From positions 179,949-243,948 of the forward strand of contig DASVEE010000011.1 of assembly GCA_036380735.1 (NCBI GenBank): a stretch of DNA of 64,000 nucleotides. Direction: 5' to 3'. This DNA comes from DASVEE01 sp036380735 (GTDB taxonomy: Bacteria; Acidobacteriota; Thermoanaerobaculia; Gp7-AA8). Below, piece by piece: positions 23,969-31,712 of the stretch. The translations under genes were made by a program, and so were the position numbers. Position 1 is the first letter of the stretch. Each line of letters starts with the position of its first letter. The notes below the pieces were generated by a model that had not been told where the DNA came from, did not search any database, and was given only the letters and a program-made list of their open reading frames with translations.

Positions 23969-26446
23969 ATGCAACTTCTCGATACTCTTCATGGGGTGTT
24001 CCTCGAATCCTGGACCCCGCTCTGGGTCGCCGGCTCGGTCGTCGCCCTTCTGGCGATCGGCTTCCTTGGCGCACCTCTTCTGGTCTGGGCGCTCGTGGGC
24101 GCCGCGATCCTCATCGGCTTCGGCGCACCGCTGTGGCTCCTTGCCACCTACGCGGCCGTCATGGCCCTGTTCCTCATCACTCCCATCCGGCGCGCGCTCG
24201 TCTCGAGCGTCGTGATGAAGATCCTCGGGCCGATCATGCCGACGATCTCCGAGACCGAGCGCACCGCCATCGAGTCCGGCACCGTCTGGGCCGAGGCGGA
24301 GCTGTTCTCCGGGAAGCCCGACTTCGGCAAGCTGATGCAGGAGTCGTATCCCGAGCTGACGCCCGAGGAGCAGCAGTTCCTCGACGGGCCGGTGAACGAG
24401 CTCTGCTCGGTGGTGGACGACTGGGAAGCCTGGGAGAGCCGCGAGCTCCCCCGCGCCGCCTGGGACGTCATCAAGCGCGAGAAGTTCCTCGGCATGATCA
24501 TCCCGCGCGAGTACGGCGGTCTCGGTTTCTCGGCGCTCGCGCACAGCGAAGTCATCGCCAAGCTCGCCAGCCGCTCGATCCCCGTCTGCATCACGGTCAT
24601 GGTCCCGAACTCCCTCGGCCCGGCGGAGCTGCTGATGCACTACGGTACGCCGGAGCAGAAGCAGAAGCTGCTGCCGCGCCTCGCCGCGGGCGACGAGATC
24701 CCCGCGTTCGCGCTGACGGAACCGGGCGCCGGCTCCGACGCCGGCTCGATCACCTCGAGCGGCACGCTGTTCAAGGGTGAGGATGGGAAGCTGTACATCC
24801 GCCTCAACTGGAACAAGCGCTACATCACGCTGGCGGCGATCTCCACGATCCTCGGCCTCGCCTTCAAGCTGCGCGATCCCGAAAGCCTCCTCGGCAAAGG
24901 GGAAGACCTCGGCATCACCTGCGCGCTCGTGCCGACCACGACGCCGGGCGTCGTCATCGGCCGCCGTCACGATCCGCTCGGGACGCCGTTCTACAACTGC
25001 CCGACGCAGGGAAAAGACGTCGTCGTCCCGATCGACGCGGTCGTTGGCGGTGTCGAAGGCTGCGGCAAGGGGTGGCGGATGCTGACCGAGTCGCTGGCGG
25101 CCGGCCGCGGCATCTCGCTGCCGGCGCAGAGCGTCGGCGGCACGAAGCTCGGCACGCGCGTCATCAGCGCTTACGCCTCGATCCGCAAGCAGTTCGGCAT
25201 GCCCATCGGCAAGTTCGAAGGGATCGAAGAGCCGATCGCGCGCATCGCCGGCTTCAACTACCTCCTCGACGCCATGCGCAAGTACACGCTCGGCGCGATC
25301 GATCAGGGGAAGAAGCCCGCGGTCGTGACCGCGATGGCGAAGTACAACGCGACGGAGATCGGCCGCAAGGTGATCAACGACGCGATGGACGTCGCCGGCG
25401 GCGCCGGCATCTCGCGCGGCCCGCGCAACCTCCTCGCACACTTCTACATCGCCACGCCGATCGGCATCACGGTCGAAGGGGCGAACATCCTCACGCGCAC
25501 GCTCATCATCTTCGGCCAGGGAGCGCTGCGCGCGCATCCCTACGCCCTGAAGGAAGTCGAGGCGATCGCCGCGCGTGACCTGAAGGCGTTCGACGCCGCG
25601 TTCTGGGGACACATCGGCCACATCGTGCGCAACCTGTCGCGCGCGGTCGTGCTGTCGCTGACGCGCGGCGCGCTCGCCGGCAGCCCGGTGAGCGGCAAGA
25701 CGGCGCGTTACTACCGCAAGCTGGCGTGGTCGTCGGCGACGTTCGCCATCATGGCGGACATCGCGATGGGCGCGCTCGGCGGCTCGCTGAAGCTGAAAGA
25801 GAAGCTGACCGGCCGCTTCGCGGACGTGCTGTCGTGGATGTACATCGGCACCGCCGTGCTGCGCCGCTACGAGGCGGAAGGACGCCGGAAGGAAGACCTG
25901 CCGTTCGTCCACTTCGCGATGAACCACGCGCTGTACGAGATCCAGAAGGCGTTCGACGGCATCTTCCGCAACCTCCCGGTGCCGGGTCTGACGTGGCTCT
26001 TCAGCGGCCCGCTGCGCATCTGGGCGAACCTCAACGCGCTGGCCGGCGAAGCCAACGACCAGCACACGCACAAGATCGCGTCGCTGATCCTCTCGGACAG
26101 CGAGCAGCGCCGCCGCCACACGGACGGCATCTACATCCCGTCGAACACCAACGAGCAGCTCGGCCTGCTCGAGCTGACGTTCAGCACCGTCAAGCGCGCG
26201 GAGGAAGCGGACCGCAAGATCCGCGCGGCCGTGAAGAAGAAGGTGCTGCCGAAGCTCAAGGGCCCGGCCTCGTACCAGGCGGCGATGGAGAAGGACGTCA
26301 TCACCACCACCGAGCACGCCGACCTGCTGAAGGCCGACGAGCTGCGCGCCGAAGCGATCCAGGTCGACGACTTCTCCCAGGAGGAGTACCTGACCCACGG
26401 CCGCAACGACGCCGAGTTGCGCGACATGACCGAAAACGTAGCGTAG
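23969..26446 (+). CDS. fadE: Acyl-CoA dehydrogenase FadE
   Basis: An 825-residue FAD enzyme that introduces the 2,3-trans double bond into acyl-CoA, the first step of beta-oxidation. Its length is close to that of E. coli FadE (about 814). Residues 1-75 hold two or three hydrophobic segments (membrane association), followed by the acyl-CoA dehydrogenase N, middle ('FALTEPGAGSDAGSITSSG') and C-terminal domains ('AGGAGISRGPRNLLAHFYIATPIGITVEGAN') and the FadE-specific C-terminal extension (DUF1974-like, about 535-825). GGAGG lies 4 bases before the ATG. Control by fatty acids is suggested by the FadR-like palindrome upstream. Confidence 0.95.
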   Translation: MQLLDTLHGVFLESWTPLWVAGSVVALLAIGFLGAPLLVWALVGAAILIGFGAPLWLLATYAAVMALFLITPIRRALVSSVVMKILGPIMPTISETERTAIESGTVWAEAELFSGKPDFGKLMQESYPELTPEEQQFLDGPVNELCSVVDDWEAWESRELPRAAWDVIKREKFLGMIIPREYGGLGFSALAHSEVIAKLASRSIPVCITVMVPNSLGPAELLMHYGTPEQKQKLLPRLAAGDEIPAFALTEPGAGSDAGSITSSGTLFKGEDGKLYIRLNWNKRYITLAAISTILGLAFKLRDPESLLGKGEDLGITCALVPTTTPGVVIGRRHDPLGTPFYNCPTQGKDVVVPIDAVVGGVEGCGKGWRMLTESLAAGRGISLPAQSVGGTKLGTRVISAYASIRKQFGMPIGKFEGIEEPIARIAGFNYLLDAMRKYTLGAIDQGKKPAVVTAMAKYNATEIGRKVINDAMDVAGGAGISRGPRNLLAHFYIATPIGITVEGANILTRTLIIFGQGALRAHPYALKEVEAIAARDLKAFDAAFWGHIGHIVRNLSRAVVLSLTRGALAGSPVSGKTARYYRKLAWSSATFAIMADIAMGALGGSLKLKEKLTGRFADVLSWMYIGTAVLRRYEAEGRRKEDLPFVHFAMNHALYEIQKAFDGIFRNLPVPGLTWLFSGPLRIWANLNALAGEANDQHTHKIASLILSDSEQRRRHTDGIYIPSNTNEQLGLLELTFSTVKRAEEADRKIRAAVKKKVLPKLKGPASYQAAMEKDVITTTEHADLLKADELRAEAIQVDDFSQEEYLTHGRNDAELRDMTENVA

Positions 26447-26468
26447 AAAACGACGCTGCTGTCGATTG

Positions 26469-26495
26469 GCCCCGGGCGAAAGCCCGGGGCTTTTT
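26469..26495 (+). terminator. Rho-independent terminator of fadE
   Basis: Stem GCCCCGGGC / GCCCGGGGC (9 bp) with a GAAA tetraloop and a T5 tract, 23 bases after the fadE stop. Confidence 0.93.
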
Positions 26496-26508
26496 CGTTG
26501 GGGGACGT

Positions 26509-26747
26509 GAACGTGCCCTAGGGTATGCGGGCGAATGAAATGGGACGAATGGGACCAATAAGACCTATGGGCCTGCGGACCTTGGGTGCCGTGGCTGTGT
26601 CTGGGCACGGCAAGGCACACCGCGGTCCCCCGCCACACCCGCCACCTTACCTATGTGCGTCCACGGCACCCAGGGTCCGCCAGGCCCATTGGTCCCATAG
26701 GTCCCATTCGTCCCATTTCCCATTCGCCGCACACCCAAGGCACGTTC
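26509..26747. mobile_element. 239-bp long-hairpin element, copy 2
   Basis: Same length, order and orientation as copy 1: diverged left terminal repeat (GAACGTGCCCTAGGGTATGC), 9-bp words (ATGGGACGA units), the shared core GCGGACCTTGGGTGCCGTGG, its reverse complement, 9-bp words reversed, and right terminal repeat GCACACCCAAGGCACGTTC. Together with copy 1 it brackets fadE as a direct repeat. Confidence 0.75.
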
Positions 26748-26752
26748 ACGCC

Positions 26753-26944
26753 CTCGTTGAGGGCAGCGATCCCCTCGCCGAGGGCGTCGATCCCCTGGTT
26801 CGATGACACTTTTCTCCTCGTCGAGGGCAGCGATCCCCTCGCCGAGGGCGTCGATCCCCTGGTTCGATGACTCTTTTCTCCTCGTTGAGGGCAGCGATCC
26901 CCTCGCCGAGGGCAGCGATCCCCTGGTTCGATGACACCTTTCTC
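26753..26944. repeat. Three tandem copies of a 64-bp repeat
   Basis: Units begin at 26753, 26817 and 26881, each starting CTCGTYGAGGGCAGCGATC and ending TTTTCTC or TTTCTC; a decayed fourth begins at 26945. Each unit contains GATCCCCTCG / CGAGGG palindromic words. The period is not a multiple of three, so it is not coding. Confidence 0.9.
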
Positions 26945-27183
26945 CTCGTCGAGGGCAAAGATCCCTTCGCTCGAAGGGAAACGTCCCCTCGATGAGGGGA
27001 AACGTCCCCTCATCGGGGGGGAAATCTCACTGCGATCCGCCACAAACGCCCCCTCGACGAGGGGAAACGTCCCCTCAACGAGGAGAAAGGTCACGTCGAG
27101 GCACGGGAAGCGTCCCCTCAGCGGAGGGAAACGTTCCCTCACCGAGGGCACGGCTGCGTCGGTCGAGGGGAAACGTCCCCTCG
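26945..27183. repeat. Degenerate palindromic-word array (GAGGGGAAACGTCCCCTC)
   Basis: About nine degenerate copies of an 18-bp near-palindrome GAGGGGAAACGTCCCCTC, spaced by short variable segments, continue directly from the 64-bp repeats. Each unit is a small hairpin by itself. No gene is recognised between 26447 and 27283; the last 100 bases (27184-27283) should contain the promoter of the next gene. Confidence 0.8.
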
Positions 27184-27283
27184 CCCCCTGTCACGGTGCG
27201 GTGCCCACCGCCCCAAACCTCTAATGTTGGCTCATCGGTTGCGGAAGGCGAGGGCAGCAGTTCGAACCCCCAGGAGGCCTAAC

Positions 27284-28240
27284 ATGAACAGAAACAGGCA
27301 GTTAGTCGCGGCGGCGCTGGCTCTCGCGACGGTGGTCGGAACGTCCGCATTTGCGGACGATCGTCCTTCAATGGAGACACGCCGGAGTGAAGCGAACCGT
27401 AGCGGTGAGGGGCGCATCCAGCGCGAAGGGACCCGCAGCCGCAGCACGGAGTCCGCGCGCAGCGGCGATTCGCGCGGCGGACGCTCGGTCGAGCGCAACC
27501 GCGGCAGCGAATCGCGGGGCACGATCCAGCGCGAGCGCCGCGAGGAGTCCAATGCGCGCGGCACCGTCGACCGCGGCACGCGGTCGCAGGACAGCGCCCG
27601 CTCGTACGATCGCAATCGCTCGAACGATCGCAACCGCTCCAACGACGGCAACCGCTCGTATGACCGCAACCGGTCGAATGACGGCAACCGTTCGTATGAC
27701 CGCAATCGCTCCGGCTCCAGCCGTGGTGGCAGCTACGACCGCAATCGTGGCGGCAACCGTGGCGGTTCGTACGACCGCAACCGCGGCTCGTACAACCACG
27801 GCCATTCGTACGGCAACCGCCGTCCGCAGTACTACCGCGGCCGCGTCTCCCGTTACGAGCCGTGGGGCGGCGGGTATCGCGTCTGGGTCGGCGGCGCTCC
27901 GTATCCCTTCTTCGTGCCGCTGTCGCACTGGCACCGCAGCCCGTTCCGCGTCGGCGTCGTGATCAACATCGGCGGCTACTACAACGACCGTGGCTACTAC
28001 GACTACTACGATGGTCCGGCGGTCGTCGACGGCTCCATCCGTGGCGTCGTCGAGAGCGTCGACTACCGCCGCGGCAACTTCGTCCTCCGCAATGACGCGA
28101 CGGGCAGCTTCGTCACCGTCATCGACCGTGGCCGCGACCGCGATCTCGACCGCGTCCGCGAGGGCGACTACGTCATCGTCGACGGTGACTGGAGCCGCAA
28201 CGGCGTGTTCGAGGCCCGCCGCCTCGAGTTCCTCGACTGA
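27284..28240 (+). CDS. Secreted Arg/Asn/Ser-rich low-complexity protein with C-terminal DUF5666-like domain
   Basis: A 318-residue protein with a signal peptide (cleavage after TSAFA, about residue 24). Residues 25-180 are low complexity and very basic: RNRG/RSG stretches and tandem YDRNRSNDGNRS units (about 108-150). A Tyr/Pro/Gly segment follows, with a hydrophobic patch (FRVGVVINIGGYY, about 225-237), and then a 70-residue C-terminal module (VDGSIRGVVESVDYRRGNF ... DWSRNGVFEARRLEFLD) like the repeats of the lipoprotein at 22603. AGGAGG lies 6 bases before the ATG. It may bind acidic polymers at the cell surface; function is unknown. Confidence 0.8.
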   Translation: MNRNRQLVAAALALATVVGTSAFADDRPSMETRRSEANRSGEGRIQREGTRSRSTESARSGDSRGGRSVERNRGSESRGTIQRERREESNARGTVDRGTRSQDSARSYDRNRSNDRNRSNDGNRSYDRNRSNDGNRSYDRNRSGSSRGGSYDRNRGGNRGGSYDRNRGSYNHGHSYGNRRPQYYRGRVSRYEPWGGGYRVWVGGAPYPFFVPLSHWHRSPFRVGVVINIGGYYNDRGYYDYYDGPAVVDGSIRGVVESVDYRRGNFVLRNDATGSFVTVIDRGRDRDLDRVREGDYVIVDGDWSRNGVFEARRLEFLD

Positions 28241-28258
28241 CGTTTTCCGTTGTTCCGT

Positions 28259-28297
28259 GAGACCAGTGGGGCATCCGTCCCACTGGTCTCTTTGTTT
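28259..28297 (+). terminator. Rho-independent terminator
   Basis: Perfect 12-bp stem GAGACCAGTGGG / CCCACTGGTCTC with an 8-base loop and TTTGTTT after it, 18 bases beyond the stop of the low-complexity secreted protein gene. Confidence 0.92.
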
Positions 28298-28355
28298 CCG
28301 CGGGGTCCCATCCGGCCCGGACGCGGCGTAGAATCAGCGCAGAGGAGACCACACC

Positions 28356-28424
28356 ATGGCCAAAGGCAACAACGCCCGCAAAAAAGAAACGAAGAAGCCG
28401 AAGAAAGACAAAGACAAGAAGTAG
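28356..28424 (+). CDS. Tiny Lys-rich protein (22 residues)
   Basis: A short frame coding MAKGNN...KKPKKDKDKK, half of it Lys. An excellent ribosome-binding site (AGGAG, 8 bases before the ATG) and a downstream hairpin terminator argue that it is a real gene. Small 'MAKGxxxxN...KKPKK' proteins of unknown function are widespread in proteobacteria and others, and this looks like a member. It would bind nucleic acid if anything; this is inference. Confidence 0.65.
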   Translation: MAKGNNARKKETKKPKKDKDKK

Positions 28425-28440
28425 CTCCGCTGATCCGCTG

Positions 28441-28505
28441 AGACAGATAGGACCGATGGAACGAATGGCCGCGCGGTCATTCGTCCCATCGGTCCTATCG
28501 TTTTT
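28441..28505 (+). terminator. Family A 9-bp-word hairpin acting as terminator
   Basis: GATAGGACCGATGGAACGAAT pairs with ATTCGTCCCATCGGTCCTATC almost perfectly around a short GC loop and is followed by TTTTT. It lies 17 bases after the tiny Lys-rich gene and abuts the stop of the convergent S66 peptidase. It shows that at least one array copy has the form of a working terminator. Confidence 0.75.
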
Positions 28506-29533
28506 CAGCTGACCGCCGCCTCGTCGAGGCGCAGCGTCCCGGCATCGGCATCGAGCGTCGCCTGCACGCCGACCGGCAGCGTCATCTTCTGCTCGATGTG
28601 CCCGAACGAGAGGCCCGACAGCGCCGGCTTGTTCAGTGAGCCGAAGCGGTCGCGCAGCACGTCCTCCAGGCTGAACATCGACGGCCGCGTATTGCACTCG
28701 GTGCAGCGGCCGAAGACGAAGCCGGCCATCCGGTCGAGCTTTCCGCCGAGGGCGAGCTGGGTCAGCATCCGGTCGACGCGGTAGATGTCTTCGTTCGTCT
28801 CCTCGGCGAACAGGATCGCGCCGTCGGTGTCGACCTCGTACGGCGTCCCCATGAGCGCGGAGAGCAGCGTCAGGTTGCCGCCGGCGAGACGGCCGCGCGC
28901 GCGGCCCGGCGCGAGCTTGACGATGCGGTTGGCGCGATCGACGAGGAGGTTCGGCCGCTTCTCCGGCGGCGCGAGCACGCCCGCCGGCTCCGGCGTCATC
29001 ACCACGCGGCGGAAGTTGTCGACGCTGTACGTCTCGAACGTCGACACCGCCACCGGCCCATGGAACGTGACGAGCCCCGTCCGCTGCGTGATCGCGTTGA
29101 GCAGTGCCGTGATGTCGCTGAAGCCGACGAACACCTTCGGCTTGCGCGCGATGAGGTCGTAGTCCAGGTACGGCAGCACGCGCGGCGAGCCCCAGCCGCC
29201 GGTGTAGCAGACGATGCCCGCGATCCGGTCGTCGGCGAACATGCGGTTGATGTCATCCGCACGGTCGCGATCGCGCCCGGCAAAGTAGCCATGCCGGTCG
29301 TAAGCGTGCGGCCCGAGCATCACCTTCAGCCCGAGCGCCTCGAGCTGCTCGCGCGCGAACGCGATGCTGTCCGCCTCGTACGCGGCGGAGGCGGGCAGCA
29401 CCAGACCGACGGTATCGCCCGGCGCAAGCCGTTTCGGCTTGATGATGCGCCGCGACGCAGCGCGCACCGGCGCAGCGCCGAGTGAGATAGCAGCAAGAGA
29501 AAGCAGTTGACCAAAAGCACGACGATCGATCAT
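28505..29533 (-). CDS. S66-family LD-carboxypeptidase (muramoyltetrapeptide carboxypeptidase)
   Basis: A 342-residue hydrolase that removes the terminal D-Ala from the peptidoglycan tetrapeptide during recycling or in the periplasm. The Ser-Glu-His triad lies in 'GGWGSPRVLPYLD' (Ser), 'FAEETNEDIYRVDRML' (Glu) and 'LSFGHIEQ' (His). The start at 29533 gives a signal peptide beginning MIDRRAFGQLLSLAA with twin Arg, suggesting Tat-type export. The longer frame to 29566 runs into the GCAGAAC repeat and is not preferred. It is convergent with the tiny Lys-rich gene across a shared hairpin. Confidence 0.88.
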   Translation of the reverse strand: MIDRRAFGQLLSLAAISLGAAPVRAASRRIIKPKRLAPGDTVGLVLPASAAYEADSIAFAREQLEALGLKVMLGPHAYDRHGYFAGRDRDRADDINRMFADDRIAGIVCYTGGWGSPRVLPYLDYDLIARKPKVFVGFSDITALLNAITQRTGLVTFHGPVAVSTFETYSVDNFRRVVMTPEPAGVLAPPEKRPNLLVDRANRIVKLAPGRARGRLAGGNLTLLSALMGTPYEVDTDGAILFAEETNEDIYRVDRMLTQLALGGKLDRMAGFVFGRCTECNTRPSMFSLEDVLRDRFGSLNKPALSGLSFGHIEQKMTLPVGVQATLDADAGTLRLDEAAVS

Positions 29534-29561
29534 CGCGGGGCATTGTAGAAGGGACCGTGAA

Positions 29562-29676
29562 ATCATGAACGCAGAACGCAGAACGCAGAATTTAGAACTT
29601 CTGCGTTCTGCGTTCTGACTTCTGCGTTCTGCGTTCTGCGTTCATGATTTCTGCGCTCTGACTTCTGCCCTCTGCC
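29562..29676. repeat. Heptamer inverted array, family D (GCAGAAC word)
   Basis: The left arm has four to five GCAGAAC/GCAGAAT/TTAGAAC units (29562-29598). The right arm is a longer run of about ten TTCTGCG/TTCTGAC units (29599-29671). The arms are joined without a loop. It fills the divergent gap between the S66 peptidase and YdjM-like genes, where both promoters should be. Confidence 0.9.
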
Positions 29677-29707
29677 TTGCTCCAACCTTGCCCTAAACTC
29701 CGCCCGC

Positions 29708-30745
29708 ATGGATCCGCTGACCCACACCCTCGTCGGAGCGAACCTCGCCTCCTCGAAGCTCGGGCAGAAGACGGCGCTTGCCGCCGCCGCGCTCGTCATC
29801 GGCGCGAATCTGCCGGACGTCGACGCCATCCTCTACTTCACCGGGCATCAGGATCTCGCGCTCGGCTTCCGCCGCGGCTGGACGCATGGCGTGCTCGCGC
29901 TCGCCGTGCTGCCGCTGCTCCAGACCGCGCTCCTGCTGCTCTACGCGCGCGCCCGCCGCATCGCCGTCTCGCCGCGCTGGCTGCTGGCGCTGTCGTTCCT
30001 CGCCATCCTCACGCACCCGTTCCTCGACTGGCTGAACAACTACGGGATGCGCTGGCTGATGCCGTTTCGCGGGACGTGGTTCTACGGCGACTCCGTCTTC
30101 ATCATGGATCCGTGGCTGTGGCTCATCCTCGGCTGCGGCTGGCTCGCCGGACGGACCCCGTCACGGCGGCTGTTCTGGGTCTGGCTGTTCTTCGCCGCGG
30201 CCCTCGCTTTCGTCGTCGGCCGCCGCTCCTTCGCTTACCTCGGCATCGTCGCGGCGGTGGCGATCATCCTGCTGCTCGCGCTGCTGTGGAGGCCGAAGTT
30301 CGACGCGAAGAAGCTCGCCACCGCGGCGCTCGCCCTGGCGTTCGCGTACATCGGCGCGCGGCTGGCCATCCACGCGTACGTCGCGACGCGTGTGCGCGCC
30401 GAGATGGCAGGCGTGGAGCGGCTGATGGTGGCGCCGCATCCCTACAATCCGCTGCGCTGGGACGTCGTCGCACAGACCGGCGACGTCTACCGCTTCGGCC
30501 GCTGGCTCGCCGGAGACCTGCAGTTGGAGGACGAGACGCTGCCCGTGGCCAAGCCGTCGCCCGAGTTCGCGCAAGCCATCCGCGATCCCGGCGTGCGCGG
30601 CTTCATGACCTGGGTGCGTTTTCCCACCTACACCATCGAGCGCACCGGCAATGAAACACGCGTGCGCATCAACGACGCGCGCTACGCACGGCGCCAGGGC
30701 CTGGGTGGGGCGGTGGTGGTGTTGCCGCGGGGGGAACAGCAATAG
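29708..30745 (+). CDS. YdjM/DUF457-family membrane-bound metal-dependent hydrolase
   Basis: A 345-residue integral membrane protein. The N-terminal half has the family's metal-ligand pattern: 'MDPLTHTLVGA', 'GANLPDVDAI', 'RRGWTHG' and 'LTHPFLDWLN'; several transmembrane helices run to about residue 225, and a soluble C-terminal domain follows (about 230-345). The substrate is unknown for this family. The stop TAG lies inside the first 9-bp word of the downstream array (CAATAGGACG). No ribosome-binding site is visible next to the family D array upstream. Confidence 0.85.
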   Translation: MDPLTHTLVGANLASSKLGQKTALAAAALVIGANLPDVDAILYFTGHQDLALGFRRGWTHGVLALAVLPLLQTALLLLYARARRIAVSPRWLLALSFLAILTHPFLDWLNNYGMRWLMPFRGTWFYGDSVFIMDPWLWLILGCGWLAGRTPSRRLFWVWLFFAAALAFVVGRRSFAYLGIVAAVAIILLLALLWRPKFDAKKLATAALALAFAYIGARLAIHAYVATRVRAEMAGVERLMVAPHPYNPLRWDVVAQTGDVYRFGRWLAGDLQLEDETLPVAKPSPEFAQAIRDPGVRGFMTWVRFPTYTIERTGNETRVRINDARYARRQGLGGAVVVLPRGEQQ

Positions 30746-30906
30746 GACGGATAGGACGGATAGGACAGATAGGACGGCTGCGCCCTGCCCCAGTTGCCGC
30801 AGGGGTACCGGTGGCACAAACCACCTCAACGCCGCAAGGTCCGCAGGCCTATAGGTCCTATCCGTCCTATTCGTCCTATGTCCTACCTGTCCTATTCGTC
30901 CTATTG
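30729..30906. repeat. 9-bp-word inverted array (family A)
   Basis: The left arm has four ATAGGACGG/ATAGGACAG units; about 70 bases of unique centre follow, containing the complementary segments CTGCCCCAGTTGCCGCAGGG and TGGCACAAACCACC; the right arm has about six GTCCTATNC units. The left arm overlaps the 3' end of the YdjM-like gene. Confidence 0.88.
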
Positions 30907-30933
30907 CCGCGCCGTTGCTAGACTGCGCCGCCC

Positions 30934-31656
30934 ATGAAGCGACTGATCGTTCTGCTTTTCCTCACCACCAGCGCCTTCGCTGCGCAGCCCTACATCCGCC
31001 TCGGCGGCGCTCTCGAGAGCAGCAAGAACACGATCGTCCTCGACCGCGACTGCGCCAGCACCGAGCCGCCGGCGCTCTTCGGCTGTGGCTACGATGCGCG
31101 CGGTGATTTTGGCGATGCGCGTACGTGGCAGGTCGCGGCCGGCGTCGAGCTGACGCGCCTGCGCCTCGAGGTGGCGCTCTTCGACCGCTCGAACCTCGAC
31201 CTCGACGCCAGCGCCAACTTCACCGGAGTGGAAGGGGAGCAGCCGGTGCGCGCCGAGGTCAGCTCGCGTGCGGCGATGCTCGTCGGCTCGTTCCCGTTCG
31301 CGCCGGAGGACTGGCGCGTGCAGCCGTTCGTCAGCGTGGGGGTCGGCATGGCACGCAACGAGCTCGGCACGACACGCTACGAGTTCCCCGGCATCGCCGC
31401 CGACGCCGTGACGATCATGCCGGGCGGAACGCACGATGCCTTCGCGTACAGCGCTGCCGCGGGCGCCAGCATCCAGCTCACGCGGCAACTGGCCCTCGAC
31501 GTCACCGCCATCTACAGCGACCTCGGCCAGGTCCGTTCCGAGGCAGGGGAGGCGACGATCGTGCGCCCGAATCGGACCCTGAGCATCCCCATCGACGCCA
31601 CCCGCGCCGAACTACGCACATCCGGCATCGCCTTCTCATTGCGTGTGAGGCTGTGA
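30934..31656 (+). CDS. Outer-membrane beta-barrel protein
   Basis: A 240-residue protein with a signal peptide (MKRLIVLLFLTTSAFA-AQ). The mature part alternates polar and hydrophobic residues in strands such as 'TWQVAAGVELTRLRLEVALF', 'VQPFVSVGVGMARNEL' and the last strand 'SGIAFSLRVRL'. It resembles the 8-stranded OmpW/OmpA-like or porin_3-type barrels (outer membrane protein beta-barrel domain). Two Cys in 'DRDCASTEPPALFGCGYD' may form a disulphide. No ligand can be inferred. It lies 56 bases before the M3 peptidase gene and may share its transcript. Confidence 0.72.
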   Translation: MKRLIVLLFLTTSAFAAQPYIRLGGALESSKNTIVLDRDCASTEPPALFGCGYDARGDFGDARTWQVAAGVELTRLRLEVALFDRSNLDLDASANFTGVEGEQPVRAEVSSRAAMLVGSFPFAPEDWRVQPFVSVGVGMARNELGTTRYEFPGIAADAVTIMPGGTHDAFAYSAAAGASIQLTRQLALDVTAIYSDLGQVRSEAGEATIVRPNRTLSIPIDATRAELRTSGIAFSLRVRL

Positions 31657-31712
31657 AGCGTAACGCCTGTTACAGCTCGGTTGCGATACGCTTCGCCGGC
31701 CCAGGAGGAATG

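Noticed and set aside
23573..26638. Open frame of about 1020 codons antisense to fadE
   Set aside because: It is the mirror frame of a strongly conserved gene in GC-rich DNA, is Arg/Asp/Ala-rich, and runs through terminators and repeat elements at both ends.
26753..27183. CRISPR array
   Set aside because: Repeats are tandem or palindromic with no constant repeat plus unique spacer pattern, and no cas genes are nearby.
27241..27280. T-loop-like GTTCGAACCCCC suggesting a tRNA
   Set aside because: No matching T stem, anticodon arm or acceptor stem can be formed around it.
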